Of a stretch of 64,000 bases of DNA, positions 1 through 8,251 are shown in pieces. The DNA comes from Hydrogenovibrio sp965140365 (GTDB taxonomy: Bacteria; Pseudomonadota; Gammaproteobacteria; Thiomicrospirales; Thiomicrospiraceae), in assembly GCA_965140365.1 (NCBI GenBank), contig OZ223196.1. The stretch is one strand, 5' to 3'. Numbering within the stretch: position 1 is the first letter of the stretch; every line of letters starts with the position of its first letter. A program made the translations under genes and the position numbers. The notes under the pieces are model-generated. The model searched no databases and was not told the DNA's origin. It was given only the letters and a program-made list of their open reading frames with translations.

Positions 1-308
1 CGTCCTCGGATTTATTCGTGTTTCCGTCCATCACCGACACCTTGGGGCAGGTCATTATGGAAGCCCAAGCCAGCGGCTTGGGCTGTCTGGTCTCCAATGT
101 CGGCGGCCCGCAAACCCTAATCGAACCGCAACAAACCGGCCAGGTGCTCGAAGCCAATCACTTGAACACTTGGAAAAACGCCCTACACGATGCTTTGACA
201 AAAGATGACATTCTTCGTCATTGGGCACAGAATAGTCGACCGAACATCGAGCAATATGATATTGTTAAATCTTTCCGACAATTTCGAGCGACGCACTTGA
301 CAAGCTAG
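1..308 (+). CDS. glycosyltransferase, GT4-like, C-terminal part
   Basis: This is the 3' end of a gene that begins before the window; the reading frame is open from base 3 to the TAG at 306-308. The visible residues include DLFVFPS, then a Thr-Asp-Thr-Leu-Gly segment, VIMEAQASGLG and a Gly-Gly-Pro. This pattern matches the nucleotide-sugar-binding half of GT-B retaining glycosyltransferases of family 4, where the Glu of the EAxASG motif contacts the donor sugar. The family moves a sugar from an activated donor to a lipid or sugar acceptor on the cytoplasmic side of the membrane. The acceptor cannot be told from this fragment. The next gene starts 33 bases downstream. Confidence 0.8.
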   Translation, partial: SSDLFVFPSITDTLGQVIMEAQASGLGCLVSNVGGPQTLIEPQQTGQVLEANHLNTWKNALHDALTKDDILRHWAQNSRPNIEQYDIVKSFRQFRATHLTS

Positions 309-341
309 TGTCGCGCTTGCGATGCTTTTAACCGAACGACT

Positions 342-1250
342 ATGCCCCGACCGCTGAAACCCTTGCAACACAAAAACCAACTGAAAGGCGAAGCCTACAG
401 TTTGGCTCTGTCCATTCTGGAAGCGCACTTTCCGATTTTCGCGTTTTTCACCGTCGCCGCACTCGGCGCGCTGCATGCCTATTTTTATAGCTTGCTCGTG
501 GCCACAGTGGTACTGATCATCTGGTTTCTGGCGCGCGGCAAACGGCACGAACTCAAACGCACCGAAGCCTATAAAAATCTGGCGCTGACCAGCCTGTTTC
601 TCACCACCCTGTTCGCGCTGGTGTTTCTGGCGTTGCAAACCACCTCGCCTAGCCATGTGGCCATTATTCTGTTCCTGCAAGTCTTATTCAGCTACCTGTT
701 TCTCGGTCGCCGCCCGGGCGAAACCCTAGACCGCACCCACTTAATCGGTGTCATTCTCATGACCGGCGGGGCCATGATTGTGTTGTTCCCGGACAAATTC
801 ATCCTGGTGCTCGGCGACGGCTTGGCTTTACTGGCCGCGGCCATTGCACCCATTGCCAACTTTTTCCAGAAACGCGCCCGCGCACAAGTCTCGTCCGAAA
901 CCATTTTGATGACACGCAGCCTCATCGCTTTGCCGTTCGTCTATCTGTTGGCGGTCACCTTCGAAACCACCCCCAGTTGGGAAGCGATTGAAGCACAGTG
1001 GCTTTGGCTGTTCCTGACCGGTTTTCTGGTGTTTTTCATTTCAAAAATTTTCTGGGTGGAAGCCTTACACCTTTTGCCCATCACCAAGGTGAATGCGCTG
1101 TTTGCCTTCTCGCCGTTGCTCACCTTGGTGTTGGCGTATTTTTATCTGAACGAAATCCCAACCTGGTCGCAGATTCTCGGCGCTCTGCCCATTATTATCG
1201 GCAGTTATTTCATTACCCAAAAGCCGAAACCGGCTGGGCTGAAACGCTAA
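342..1250 (+). CDS. EamA/DMT-family membrane transporter
   Basis: This is a 302-residue integral membrane protein with about ten hydrophobic segments arranged as two similar halves. That is the layout of the drug/metabolite transporter (EamA) superfamily. Segments near FLQVLFSYLFLGRRPGE and ALFAFSPLLTLVLAYFYLNE are the typical end of each half: a helix, then a short loop with a Gly or Glu. Members export or import small metabolites, and no substrate can be assigned here. It follows the glycosyltransferase by 33 bases and may be cotranscribed with it. The ATG at 342 has no clear Shine-Dalgarno sequence. A copy of CCAGGCCTGG followed by a T-run starts 9 bases after the stop. Confidence 0.8.
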   Translation: MPRPLKPLQHKNQLKGEAYSLALSILEAHFPIFAFFTVAALGALHAYFYSLLVATVVLIIWFLARGKRHELKRTEAYKNLALTSLFLTTLFALVFLALQTTSPSHVAIILFLQVLFSYLFLGRRPGETLDRTHLIGVILMTGGAMIVLFPDKFILVLGDGLALLAAAIAPIANFFQKRARAQVSSETILMTRSLIALPFVYLLAVTFETTPSWEAIEAQWLWLFLTGFLVFFISKIFWVEALHLLPITKVNALFAFSPLLTLVLAYFYLNEIPTWSQILGALPIIIGSYFITQKPKPAGLKR

Positions 1251-1258
1251 AGAAATCA

Positions 1259-1268
1259 CCAGGCCTGG
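1259..1268. repeat. CCAGGCCTGG palindrome, intergenic copy
   Basis: This exact 10-bp palindrome lies just after the stop of the EamA gene and is followed by CTGTTTTT, so it could act as a weak terminator. Outside the 10 bp the arms do not pair. It is one of 14 exact copies in the window. Confidence 0.9.
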
Positions 1269-1358
1269 CTGTTTTTCGCTAAGTAGAAGTGCTACACTTG
1301 CTATAAATGAATTTACCTTTAAAATAAGAATTATTATTACTTGAAAGAGACGCACCTT

Positions 1359-1925
1359 ATGAAAAAGACACTTTGGACATTATTGCTGGTTTTCGGGTTG
1401 AGCGGCTGCTCCACGGTTCAGGTCAGCGACGACTACGACACCAACACGGACTTCAGTCAGCTGAAAACCTACGACTGGCTACCGGCAAAGGACCAAGTCA
1501 AACCAACCGCTGAAGAGTTTGAAAAGAAAAACCCTCTCATCGCCGAACGCATTCAGAATGCGGTTCTGGCCAATATGAAAGCGAAAGGTTATCAGTTCGT
1601 ATCCAAACAGCCGAATGCCTACATCACCTACCATGTCGGCGTCAGCTCTAAAATCCGTTCCACACCGGTCACGACTTCCATCGGCTTTGGCACCGGTTTT
1701 TACGGGGGCTACGGCGGTTTAGGCGTGCAAACCGGCTCCGATATCGAAGAATATCAGCAAGGTAAAGTGGTGTTGGATATTCTGGACAGCAACAAAAAAC
1801 TGGTCTGGCGCGGCATCAGCACCTCGGATGTGGATCAGCACGCCGACCCGAAAGAAATTACCGAACAGGTGAATGAAATCGTACAAAAACTGCTGGCGCA
1901 ATATCCGCCCAAAAAAGCTAAATAA
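1359..1925 (+). CDS. DUF4136 lipoprotein
   Basis: The product has 188 residues. A lipoprotein signal peptide ends in the lipobox LSGC, so the mature protein would be lipid-anchored at a Cys about 18 residues in. The mature part begins with the pattern Tyr-Asp-x-Asn-x-Asp-Phe then LKTYDWLP, and has YITYHVGVSSK in the middle and a Gly/Tyr-rich loop. Together these are typical of DUF4136 outer-envelope lipoproteins, whose function is unknown. I chose ATG 1359 over an upstream in-frame TTG (1341) because it starts directly with the MKKTLW signal sequence and has an AAGAGA-like ribosome site. It converges on ybiT across a shared terminator. Confidence 0.85.
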   Translation: MKKTLWTLLLVFGLSGCSTVQVSDDYDTNTDFSQLKTYDWLPAKDQVKPTAEEFEKKNPLIAERIQNAVLANMKAKGYQFVSKQPNAYITYHVGVSSKIRSTPVTTSIGFGTGFYGGYGGLGVQTGSDIEEYQQGKVVLDILDSNKKLVWRGISTSDVDQHADPKEITEQVNEIVQKLLAQYPPKKAK

Positions 1926-1944
1926 GCCTCTCGACAGGGCCAAT

Positions 1945-1976
1945 AAAAAAGCCGTTCATTGGAACGGCTTTTTTTA
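1945..1976. terminator. bidirectional rho-independent terminator
   Basis: A GCCGTTC / GAACGGC stem with an ATTG loop is flanked by an A-run on the left and a T-run on the right. It can serve both the DUF4136 gene (+) and ybiT (-). Confidence 0.9.
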
Positions 1977-2021
1977 TGCCTGACATTCAAAGCCAGGCGA
2001 TGGACAAATCTCAACGAAAGC

Positions 2022-3608
2022 TTATTCGTTTTCGGCCAGATACGCCTCATAATCACCGTGATAAATTTCCACACCATCCGACTTCATCACCATCAGGCGT
2101 GTGGCCAGTGAGGAAACGAACTCGCGGTCATGAGACACAAAAATGACCGTGCCTTCAAAATCTTCCAACGCCTGGTTCAAAGACTCGATGGATTCCATAT
2201 CCAAGTGATTGGTCGGTTCGTCCATAATCAGAATATTCGGCTTCTGCAACATCAACTTACCGAACAGCATGCGCCCTTGCTCACCACCGGACAGCACTTT
2301 CACCGACTTATCGATTTCTTTTTGGGAAAACAGCATTTTACCCAATACCGAACGCACGGCCTGCTCATCGTCTTCCGGCTGCTTCCATTGCGACATCCAA
2401 TCCAACAGATTCAAATCTTCTTCAAATTCATGCGCATGGTCCTGAGCATAATAGCCAATCTGGTTGTTTTCCGACCATTTAATCGTCCCGGCATCGATAT
2501 CCGTATCACCGACCAGGGTTTTCAAGAAAGTGGTTTTCCCGATACCATTCGGCCCAATGACCGCCATTTTTTCACCGGCTTCCAACATCAAGTTCAAGTC
2601 TTTGAAAATCGTCAGGTCATCGTAAGATTTGCTCAAATGCTCAATTTCCAGCGCCAAGCGGAACAACTTCTTATCCTGCTCGAAACGGATAAATGGATTC
2701 ACTCGGCTGGACGGCTTCACTTCCTCCAACTCGATTTTATCAATCTGCTTCAAGCGCGAGGTGGCCTGTTTGGCTTTGGAGGCATTGGCCGAGAAACGGC
2801 TGACAAAGGATTTCAGTTCATTGATTTGCGCCTTTTTCTTGGCGTTATCGGCCAACAAACGCTCACGCGCTTGAGTGGAGGCAAACATATATTGGTCGTA
2901 ATTGCCCGGATACACACGCAGCTCACCATAATCCAAATCCGCCATATGCGTACAAACCGAGTTCAGGAAGTGGCGGTCGTGCGAGATGATAATCATCGTG
3001 CTTTTACGTTCGTTCAACACGCTTTCCAACCAACGGATGGTATTGATATCGAGGTTGTTGGTCGGCTCGTCCAGCAACAGAATGTCCGGATCGGCAAACA
3101 AGGCTTGCGCCAACAATACCCGCAGTTTCCAGCCCGGTGCGATTTCCGACATGGGACCGAAATGCTGCTCCACCGGAATTTCCAGTCCCAGCAACAACTC
3201 CCCGGCACGTGCTTCAGCGGTGTAACCGTCCATTTCACCAAAAGCCACTTCCAGGTCGGCGACTTTGATGCCGTCTTCTTCCGACATTTCCGGCAAGCTG
3301 TAAATGCGGTCACGCTCTTTTTTGACCTCCCACAGCGCCGTGTCTCCCATAATCACCGTATCGATCACGCTGAATTCTTCATACGCGAACTGATCCTGAC
3401 GCAGTTTACCCAGCACATCGTCCGGGTCCAAGCTGACGTTACCGCCGGTCGGCTCCAAGTCCCCACCCAAAATTTTCATAAAGGTGGACTTCCCGCAGCC
3501 GTTGGCGCCAATCAAACCGTAACGATTGCCGTCGCCAAATTTAACGCTGATGTTTTCGAAAAGCGGCTTCTCGCCGAATTGCATGGTGATGTTCGCGGTT
3601 GAAATCAA
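2022..3608 (-). CDS. ybiT: ABC-F family ATPase YbiT
   Basis: This 528-residue soluble protein has two ATP-binding cassettes and no membrane segment, which is the ABC-F layout. Cassette 1 has Walker A GANGCGKST and Walker B DILLLDEPTNNLD; cassette 2 has GPNGIGKTT, the signature LSGGEQGR and NILIMDEPTNHLD. A charged linker rich in Lys and Arg joins them, as in ribosome-binding ABC-F proteins. The first cassette has SEIAPGWKLRV where a signature LSGG would be, as I recall for E. coli YbiT, which it resembles along its full length. ABC-F proteins act on the ribosome during translation; the exact role of YbiT is less clear. The start is a TTG at 3608 behind an AAAAGGG ribosome site. An ATT codon lies directly upstream in frame, and no ATG is available. 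Confidence 0.93.
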   Translation of the reverse strand: MISTANITMQFGEKPLFENISVKFGDGNRYGLIGANGCGKSTFMKILGGDLEPTGGNVSLDPDDVLGKLRQDQFAYEEFSVIDTVIMGDTALWEVKKERDRIYSLPEMSEEDGIKVADLEVAFGEMDGYTAEARAGELLLGLEIPVEQHFGPMSEIAPGWKLRVLLAQALFADPDILLLDEPTNNLDINTIRWLESVLNERKSTMIIISHDRHFLNSVCTHMADLDYGELRVYPGNYDQYMFASTQARERLLADNAKKKAQINELKSFVSRFSANASKAKQATSRLKQIDKIELEEVKPSSRVNPFIRFEQDKKLFRLALEIEHLSKSYDDLTIFKDLNLMLEAGEKMAVIGPNGIGKTTFLKTLVGDTDIDAGTIKWSENNQIGYYAQDHAHEFEEDLNLLDWMSQWKQPEDDEQAVRSVLGKMLFSQKEIDKSVKVLSGGEQGRMLFGKLMLQKPNILIMDEPTNHLDMESIESLNQALEDFEGTVIFVSHDREFVSSLATRLMVMKSDGVEIYHGDYEAYLAENE

Positions 3609-3705
3609 AATGGGTACCCTTTTAGGAATCTGGAATCAAAAATCGGCTTTAAAAACCGAATGTTAAAGAAGGCGCTATTGTGGCACAAAACACCACAAAA
3701 AACGA

Positions 3706-3715
3706 CCAGGCCTGG
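3706..3715. repeat. CCAGGCCTGG palindrome in a divergent intergenic region
   Basis: This exact copy lies between the divergent ybiT and ldhA genes, upstream of the ldhA promoter. With two mismatches the stem extends to flanking AAAA/TTTT, so it looks like a worn copy of the terminators at 16166 and 36102. Confidence 0.9.
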
Positions 3716-3753
3716 CGGTTTTCGATTATGTTACCTTGTTTTAAAAGGGTCAC

Positions 3754-3782
3754 TTGACAGCGATAAAACCCCTTATGCTATA
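3754..3782 (+). promoter_or_regulatory. sigma-70-type promoter of ldhA
   Basis: A perfect TTGACA (3754-3759) and GCTATA (3777-3782) are separated by 17 bases. Its position supports the downstream start at 3816 rather than the longer open frame that begins at 3660. Confidence 0.6.
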
Positions 3783-3815
3783 GTGGTTACTCAATCATCC
3801 AAAATGGAAGCCACC

Positions 3816-4817
3816 ATGAAAGTCGCCTTTTTCAGCACCACCAAAACCGACAAAGCTCTCTTTGACAGACTCTCACCCGATTACCCGGTGGACATCGACT
3901 ACTTTGATGTGCACCTTAACGAGAAAACCGTGCCGCTGGCCAAAGGCTATCGCGCGGTATGCGTATTCGTCAACGACGCTTTGTCACGCCCGGTCATCGA
4001 ACAATTAGCGGCCGGCGGCACCGAGCTGATTGCATTACGGTGTGCCGGTTTTAATAACGTCGACAGACAAGCGGCTCGTGAACACAAACTCACCATCTTG
4101 CGTGTGCCGGCCTATTCGCCGATGGCGGTGGCGGAGCACGCTTTGGCGTTAATGATGAGTTTGAACCGTAAAACCTACCGTTCTTACATTCGCGTACGCG
4201 ACGGCAACTTCACCTTGGAAGGCTTGCTGGGGTTCGATATGTTTCGCAAAACCGCCGGCGTCATCGGGACCGGCCGCATCGGTTTGGAAATGACCCGCAT
4301 TCTCACCGGCCTAGGGTTAAACGTTCTGGCGTACGACCCTTACCCGAACCAACAGGCCGAGGAATACGGCGCCGAATACGTTGAGCTGGATGAACTTTAT
4401 CGGCAAAGCGACATCATCACCTTACACGTGCCGTTAATGCCGGAAACCCACCACCTGATCGATGAAACCGCGTTGAGCAAAATGAAAGACGGCGTCATGT
4501 TGATCAACACCAGTCGGGGGGCCTTAATGGATGCCGATGCGATGGTACAAGGCGTGAAAGACCGCAAAATCGGCTACCTGGGCATCGATGTCTACGAACA
4601 GGAAGAAAACCTGTTTTTTGAAGACCACTCGGAAGAAATCATCGACGACGATACCTTCGAACGCCTAGTGACCTTACCGAATGTATTGATTACCGCGCAT
4701 CAGGCTTATTTTACGGCGGAAGCGTTGGATAACATTGGCCAAACCACACTGGAAAACATTCAAGACTTTGAACACGACGACATCGATCAAAGTCGCTGCG
4801 TGCTATGTGAACTGTAA
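3816..4817 (+). CDS. ldhA: D-lactate dehydrogenase (fermentative, LdhA-type)
   Basis: This 333-residue D-2-hydroxyacid dehydrogenase would reduce pyruvate to D-lactate with NADH in the cytoplasm. It shows the Rossmann motif GVIGTGRIGLE, a YDPYPN segment after the second strand, the catalytic Arg in NTSRGALMD, a Glu in the DVYEQEENLFFEDHS region, and the catalytic His in ITAHQAYFTAEAL. The FFED and HQA(Y/F)xTAEAL segments are specific to the LdhA branch rather than to glyoxylate or phosphoglycerate dehydrogenases. ATG 3816 was chosen because GGAAG sits 5 bases upstream and a promoter lies just before it; ATG 3804 is a weaker alternative. It is a single gene ended by a strong terminator. Fermentative use in a likely respiratory organism is an inference. 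Confidence 0.9.
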   Translation: MKVAFFSTTKTDKALFDRLSPDYPVDIDYFDVHLNEKTVPLAKGYRAVCVFVNDALSRPVIEQLAAGGTELIALRCAGFNNVDRQAAREHKLTILRVPAYSPMAVAEHALALMMSLNRKTYRSYIRVRDGNFTLEGLLGFDMFRKTAGVIGTGRIGLEMTRILTGLGLNVLAYDPYPNQQAEEYGAEYVELDELYRQSDIITLHVPLMPETHHLIDETALSKMKDGVMLINTSRGALMDADAMVQGVKDRKIGYLGIDVYEQEENLFFEDHSEEIIDDDTFERLVTLPNVLITAHQAYFTAEALDNIGQTTLENIQDFEHDDIDQSRCVLCEL

Positions 4818-4845
4818 TCCGCTGTAGCACCACTTCTGAACGCCA

Positions 4846-4886
4846 TAAAAAAGCCCCAGGCCGAACACAATCGACCTGGGGCTTTT
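4846..4886. terminator. bidirectional rho-independent terminator
   Basis: A strong GCCCCAGG / CCTGGGGC stem (4853-4860 with 4875-4882) has A- and T-runs outside it. It is shared by ldhA (+) and htpG (-). Confidence 0.9.
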
Positions 4887-4914
4887 GTCGCTCTGGAAAC
4901 GTTCAGTGACCCAA

Positions 4915-6807
4915 TCAGATCACCTCACTCAGCAAGGCATTCATACGTTTGATGAAATCCGCCGGATTTTCCAAATGGTCGCCTTCCGCCAGCTGCGCTT
5001 GCTCCAGCAGGAACAAAGACCATTCTTTGATTTTAGCCTCATCTTCCAAGCCATCCAGTTTTTTCACCAAGGCATGATCCGGATTCAACTCCAATACCGG
5101 GTTTTGTTTCGGCATGGCTTGCCCCATCTGCTCCAACATACGCGCCATGTGCGCAGAGACATCACCGTCCGCCGGAACCACACACGCCGGAGAATCCGTC
5201 AAACGGTGGGTGATTTTGACGTCGGACACGGCGTCTTCAATGGCTTTTTTAACTTTTTCGGTCAAGGCTTCACGGGCTTGCTTGTCTTCTTCCGACAAAT
5301 CCTTTTCGGCTTCGTCTTCGAATTCTTTCAAGTCTGCGGCCGTCACCGATTTCAGCTGTTTGCCTTCGAATTCGGTCAAGTGCGATACCAACCATTCATC
5401 GATGCGGTCGGTCATCAACAACACTTCAATCCCTTTCTTACGGAACATTTCCAAGTGCGGGCTGCCGGAAGCGGCGGCATAGGTTTCCGCCGTGATGAAG
5501 TAAATGGCTTCCTGATCGTCCGCCATGCGGTCAACATAATCCTGCAACGATACACGCTGGGTCGGCCCGGAAGATTCATGGGTTGATGAGAAGCGCAACA
5601 GCTTGGCGATTTTTTCGCGGTTGGCAAAATCCTCGATAATCCCTTCTTTCATGACATTACCGAACTGATCCCAGAAGGTCTCATAATCGGTTTGATCATC
5701 GGCCTTAGCCATTTTAGCCAACTGGTCCAGCACGCGTTTCACCGACGCGGAACGGATTTTATCCACCACACGGTTGCTTTGCAGGATTTCACGCGACACG
5801 TTCAACGGCAAGTCATTGGAATCAATGACCCCACGGACGAAACGCAGATAGCTCGGCATCAAATGCTCGGCGTCGTCCATGATAAACACACGTTTCACGT
5901 ACAGCTTCAGGCCATAACGACGGTCGCGATCATACAAGTCGAACGGCGCACGTTTTGGAATGTACAGCAAAGAGGTGTATTCCAAAGTCCCTTCCACTTT
6001 ATTGTGTAAGTGAGCCAACGGGCTTTCATAATCATGCGAAACCGTCTGATAGAAGTTGTTGTAATCCTCGTCCGACAACTCGGACTTGGGTTGCGTCCAG
6101 ATCGCGGTGGCCTTGTTGACTTGCTCCAGCGTTTTCTCACCGGTTTCCTTACCTTCATCATCGGTTTCGGCTTGCCACATCTTAATCGGGAAATTGATAT
6201 GGTCGGAATAAGTGGTGATGATGTGCTTCAGACGGAAATCATCCAGGAACTCGTCCATGTCTTCTTTCAAATGCAGAACGATTTCAGTTCCTTTCACATC
6301 CTTTTCGACGGTTTCCAAAGTATATTCACCTTCACCAGCGGATTCCCAGCGTGTGCCTTCGGCTTTGTCGTCCCCCGCTTTACGCGTCGTCAGCGTGACT
6401 TTATCGGCGACAATGAATGAAGAATAAAAGCCCACCCCGAATTGACCGATCAAATGACTGTCTTTGGCTTGGTCTCCGGTCAGGCTTTCCAGGAATTTTT
6501 TGGTGCCGGAATTGGCAATCGTTCCGATATTCGCGATGACTTCGTCACGCGTCATACCGATACCGTTATCAATAATGGATACGGTGCGAGCGTCTTTGTC
6601 GAAACCGACCTGAATCGCCAACTCGGATTCGCCTTCAGACAAGGCATCATTGGAAACCGACTCGAAACGCAATTTATCCAAAGCATCGGACGCATTGGAC
6701 ACCAACTCTCTCAAGAAAATCTCTTTATTACTGTAAAGGGCATGAATCATCAGTTTCAGCAACTGATTCACTTCGGTTTGGAACGCATGAGTTTCCGTAT
6801 GGCTCAT
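4915..6807 (-). CDS. htpG: molecular chaperone HtpG (Hsp90)
   Basis: This is the bacterial Hsp90, 630 residues long, the usual length. It is a cytoplasmic ATP-driven homodimer that helps fold and remodel client proteins. The GHKL ATPase domain at the N-terminus shows [14 protein letters not shown], the ADP-binding DNGIGMT and the lid residues [11 protein letters not shown]. The middle domain contains NVSREILQ with the catalytic-loop Arg. The start has an AGGAG site 7-8 bases upstream. Its promoter region is unusual: the nearest good promoter is an RpoH-type one at 7033-7061, and a 160-bp MITE-like element lies between it and the start. The transcript would therefore have a leader of about 220 bases. 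Confidence 0.97.
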
Positions 6808-6848
6808 TTAAAGCTTCTCCTTCATTGAGGTTAGTCTTTTGTTTATTG

Positions 6849-7008
6849 GAGAGCTTTGCACGGGATGGATACACGGCTAAAAATGGCTAAAATCTTCCTG
6901 AATGTCGTTGAAAAACTCGTTAATAGCCAGCTATTAGCTTCGTTTTCCGCCTAATTCAGAAAAATTTTATCTCATTTTTTCCTCGCATCCCACCCGTGCA
7001 AATCTCTC
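6849..7008. mobile_element. MITE-like element, copy A (160 bp)
   Basis: The element is bounded by imperfect terminal inverted repeats GAGAGCTTTGCAC (6849-6861) and GTGCAAATCTCTC (6996-7008), one mismatch in 13. Bases 6872-6979 (108 bp) are identical to copy B at 11677-11784, in reverse orientation. The centre holds a perfect hairpin, TAATAGC / GCTATTA, with a 2-base loop. No open frame of note lies inside. No clear target duplication is seen here (ATTG to the left, TATA to the right). It lies 41 bases upstream of htpG. Confidence 0.85.
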
Positions 7009-7032
7009 TATAGGTTTAAAAAGTTAGGGATT

Positions 7033-7061
7033 AAATAGGGCCAGGCCTGGTCTTTTTCAAG
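7033..7061 (-). promoter_or_regulatory. RpoH (sigma-32)-type promoter of htpG
   Basis: Read on the minus strand it is CTTGAAA, a 14-base spacer and CCCTATTT, close to the RpoH consensus CTTGAAA / CCCCATTT. The last 10 bases of the spacer (7041-7050) are exactly CCAGGCCTGG. Transcription would start near 7026 and read through the MITE-like element before reaching htpG. Confidence 0.7.
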
Positions 7062-7101
7062 ACTTGAACGCATGTTTTTTTCATATCTGGGCTCTAAAAC
7101 C

Positions 7102-7128
7102 AAAAAAAGCGCTCGGAGAGCGCTTTTT
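7102..7128. terminator. rho-independent terminator
   Basis: A GCGCTC GGA GAGCGC hairpin with A- and T-runs outside it ends the minus-strand gene at 7152. Confidence 0.9.
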
Positions 7129-7151
7129 AACCTATCGAAAGGCGGTGGAAA

Positions 7152-8045
7152 TTATTCGTTTCCGGCCACAATTTCTAAAGACTGTTTGATTTCGTCCGGT
7201 GCATTAGCAATTGACATGAAGCTGCCGGATCCCATCATGGACAAGCTTGGCCAGTTGATGGCGATACGGAACTTCCCGTTCAAAGCCAAAGCTTCATCCC
7301 CGTTGACCAACAACTCATATGGCAAATGCGCCGCGTGAGAATGCCCTTCCCCGTCGATTTGCGTCAGAATGTTTTTGTCCGCCCCTTCGGTTTTGGAGAA
7401 GGCCACACCGAATACCGTCATGTCCTTGCCCGGAATATCGATGCGATAAACTTGGGTCACCCCACCGCGCCCTGCTTTCAAACCGGCTTCAATGGTATTG
7501 ACACCTTCTTGATAAGAATCGAACTCTTGAATTTCATCGACGTCGTCGAAATACGGCATCATGAATTTATAGTGGTATTCGCGCAACTCGTCGGCCGTTA
7601 ACGGCTTTTCCGCACCGAAGCTTTTTTGGTTGCCTAACGCTTTTTCCATCGCCGCTTGTACTGGCTGAATATCACCTTTCATACGATACACATTCCACAT
7701 GTACGTTGGGTTGGTGTAAGACACCTCGGTTTGGTTACCACGCTTTACAACAGAAACACGTTCCATGGCACCAAAACCACCGTTTTTGGAGAGACCAGCC
7801 AGGTTTTTCAACGCATCGTTGGTCACAACAATGACTTCACTATCGGCATTTGGCTTATAACTGCCAACCACTTCAAAACCGTTTTCGGTGAGGGCTTGCT
7901 TCGTTTTATCCACGACAGCGGAAACACTGCCCCCTGACGAAGAACCCAAAATAAACGGCATATAGCCGGCGGCCATAGCCGATGTCGCCGAAGCCAATAA
8001 CGACACCGCCAGAGAAGCAGTCAAAAAGAGGGATTTAAATTTCAT
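7152..8045 (-). CDS. exported protein of unknown function
   Basis: I do not recognise this 297-residue protein with certainty. It has a clear Sec signal peptide (MKFKSLFLTASLAVSLLAS, with a likely cut after AMA near residue 25), so it is probably periplasmic. The first mature stretch contains VDKTKQALTENGFEVVGSY, which resembles the start of DUF302 domains, but the likeness is weak. The rest is soluble, rich in Asp, Glu and Tyr, with no cysteine pair or known catalytic motif. It is a single gene with its own terminator. An inverted repeat TTACGGA / TCCGTAA lies 26-59 bases upstream of the start. No function is proposed. Confidence 0.8.
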   Translation of the reverse strand: MKFKSLFLTASLAVSLLASATSAMAAGYMPFILGSSSGGSVSAVVDKTKQALTENGFEVVGSYKPNADSEVIVVTNDALKNLAGLSKNGGFGAMERVSVVKRGNQTEVSYTNPTYMWNVYRMKGDIQPVQAAMEKALGNQKSFGAEKPLTADELREYHYKFMMPYFDDVDEIQEFDSYQEGVNTIEAGLKAGRGGVTQVYRIDIPGKDMTVFGVAFSKTEGADKNILTQIDGEGHSHAAHLPYELLVNGDEALALNGKFRIAINWPSLSMMGSGSFMSIANAPDEIKQSLEIVAGNE

Positions 8046-8070
8046 GAGCGATCCATTTATATTGTTAAAT

Positions 8071-8104
8071 TTACGGAGTCATCATTGTTATCAATTTTCC
8101 GTAA
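8071..8104. promoter_or_regulatory. operator-like inverted repeat
   Basis: TTACGGA (8071-8077) and TCCGTAA (8098-8104) form a perfect 7-bp inverted repeat separated by 20 bases, in the upstream region of the exported-protein gene. It could be a regulator site or a hairpin in the leader. Confidence 0.35.
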
Positions 8105-8198
8105 GAATTAAAATTCAATTTATTTATGCTTAAATTAAGAAAATACTAAAACGCTAATATGTTTTGAGTTTTAAGCGTAATCACGTGTCTAAAAACGC

Positions 8199-8222
8199 AA
8201 AAGCGCCTAAAAAGGCGCTTTT
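8199..8222. terminator. rho-independent terminator
   Basis: An AAAAGCGCC / GGCGCTTTT stem with a 6-base loop ends the cheD-cheA-CheZ-like operon on the minus strand. Confidence 0.88.
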
Positions 8223-8251
8223 AAAAACAGCAACAAACGTGTTATTCCACA

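Larger units (their letters stand above)
6808..7151. other. intergenic region htpG / exported protein
   Basis: This gene-free stretch of 344 bases holds, from left to right, the htpG ribosome site, MITE-like copy A (6849-7008), an RpoH-type promoter for htpG (7033-7061) with a CCAGGCCTGG copy in its spacer, and a terminator (7102-7128). Confidence 0.85.

Noticed and set aside
2130..3602. A 490-codon open frame on the plus strand opposite ybiT
   Set aside because: It is antisense to a gene with full ABC-F motifs. Its translation is rich in His, Gln, Phe and Arg and has no family likeness; it is a shadow of codon bias.
3660..3815. N-terminal extension of ldhA
   Set aside because: It would cover the promoter (TTGACA at 3754) and a terminator-like palindrome, and the extra residues do not belong to the family.
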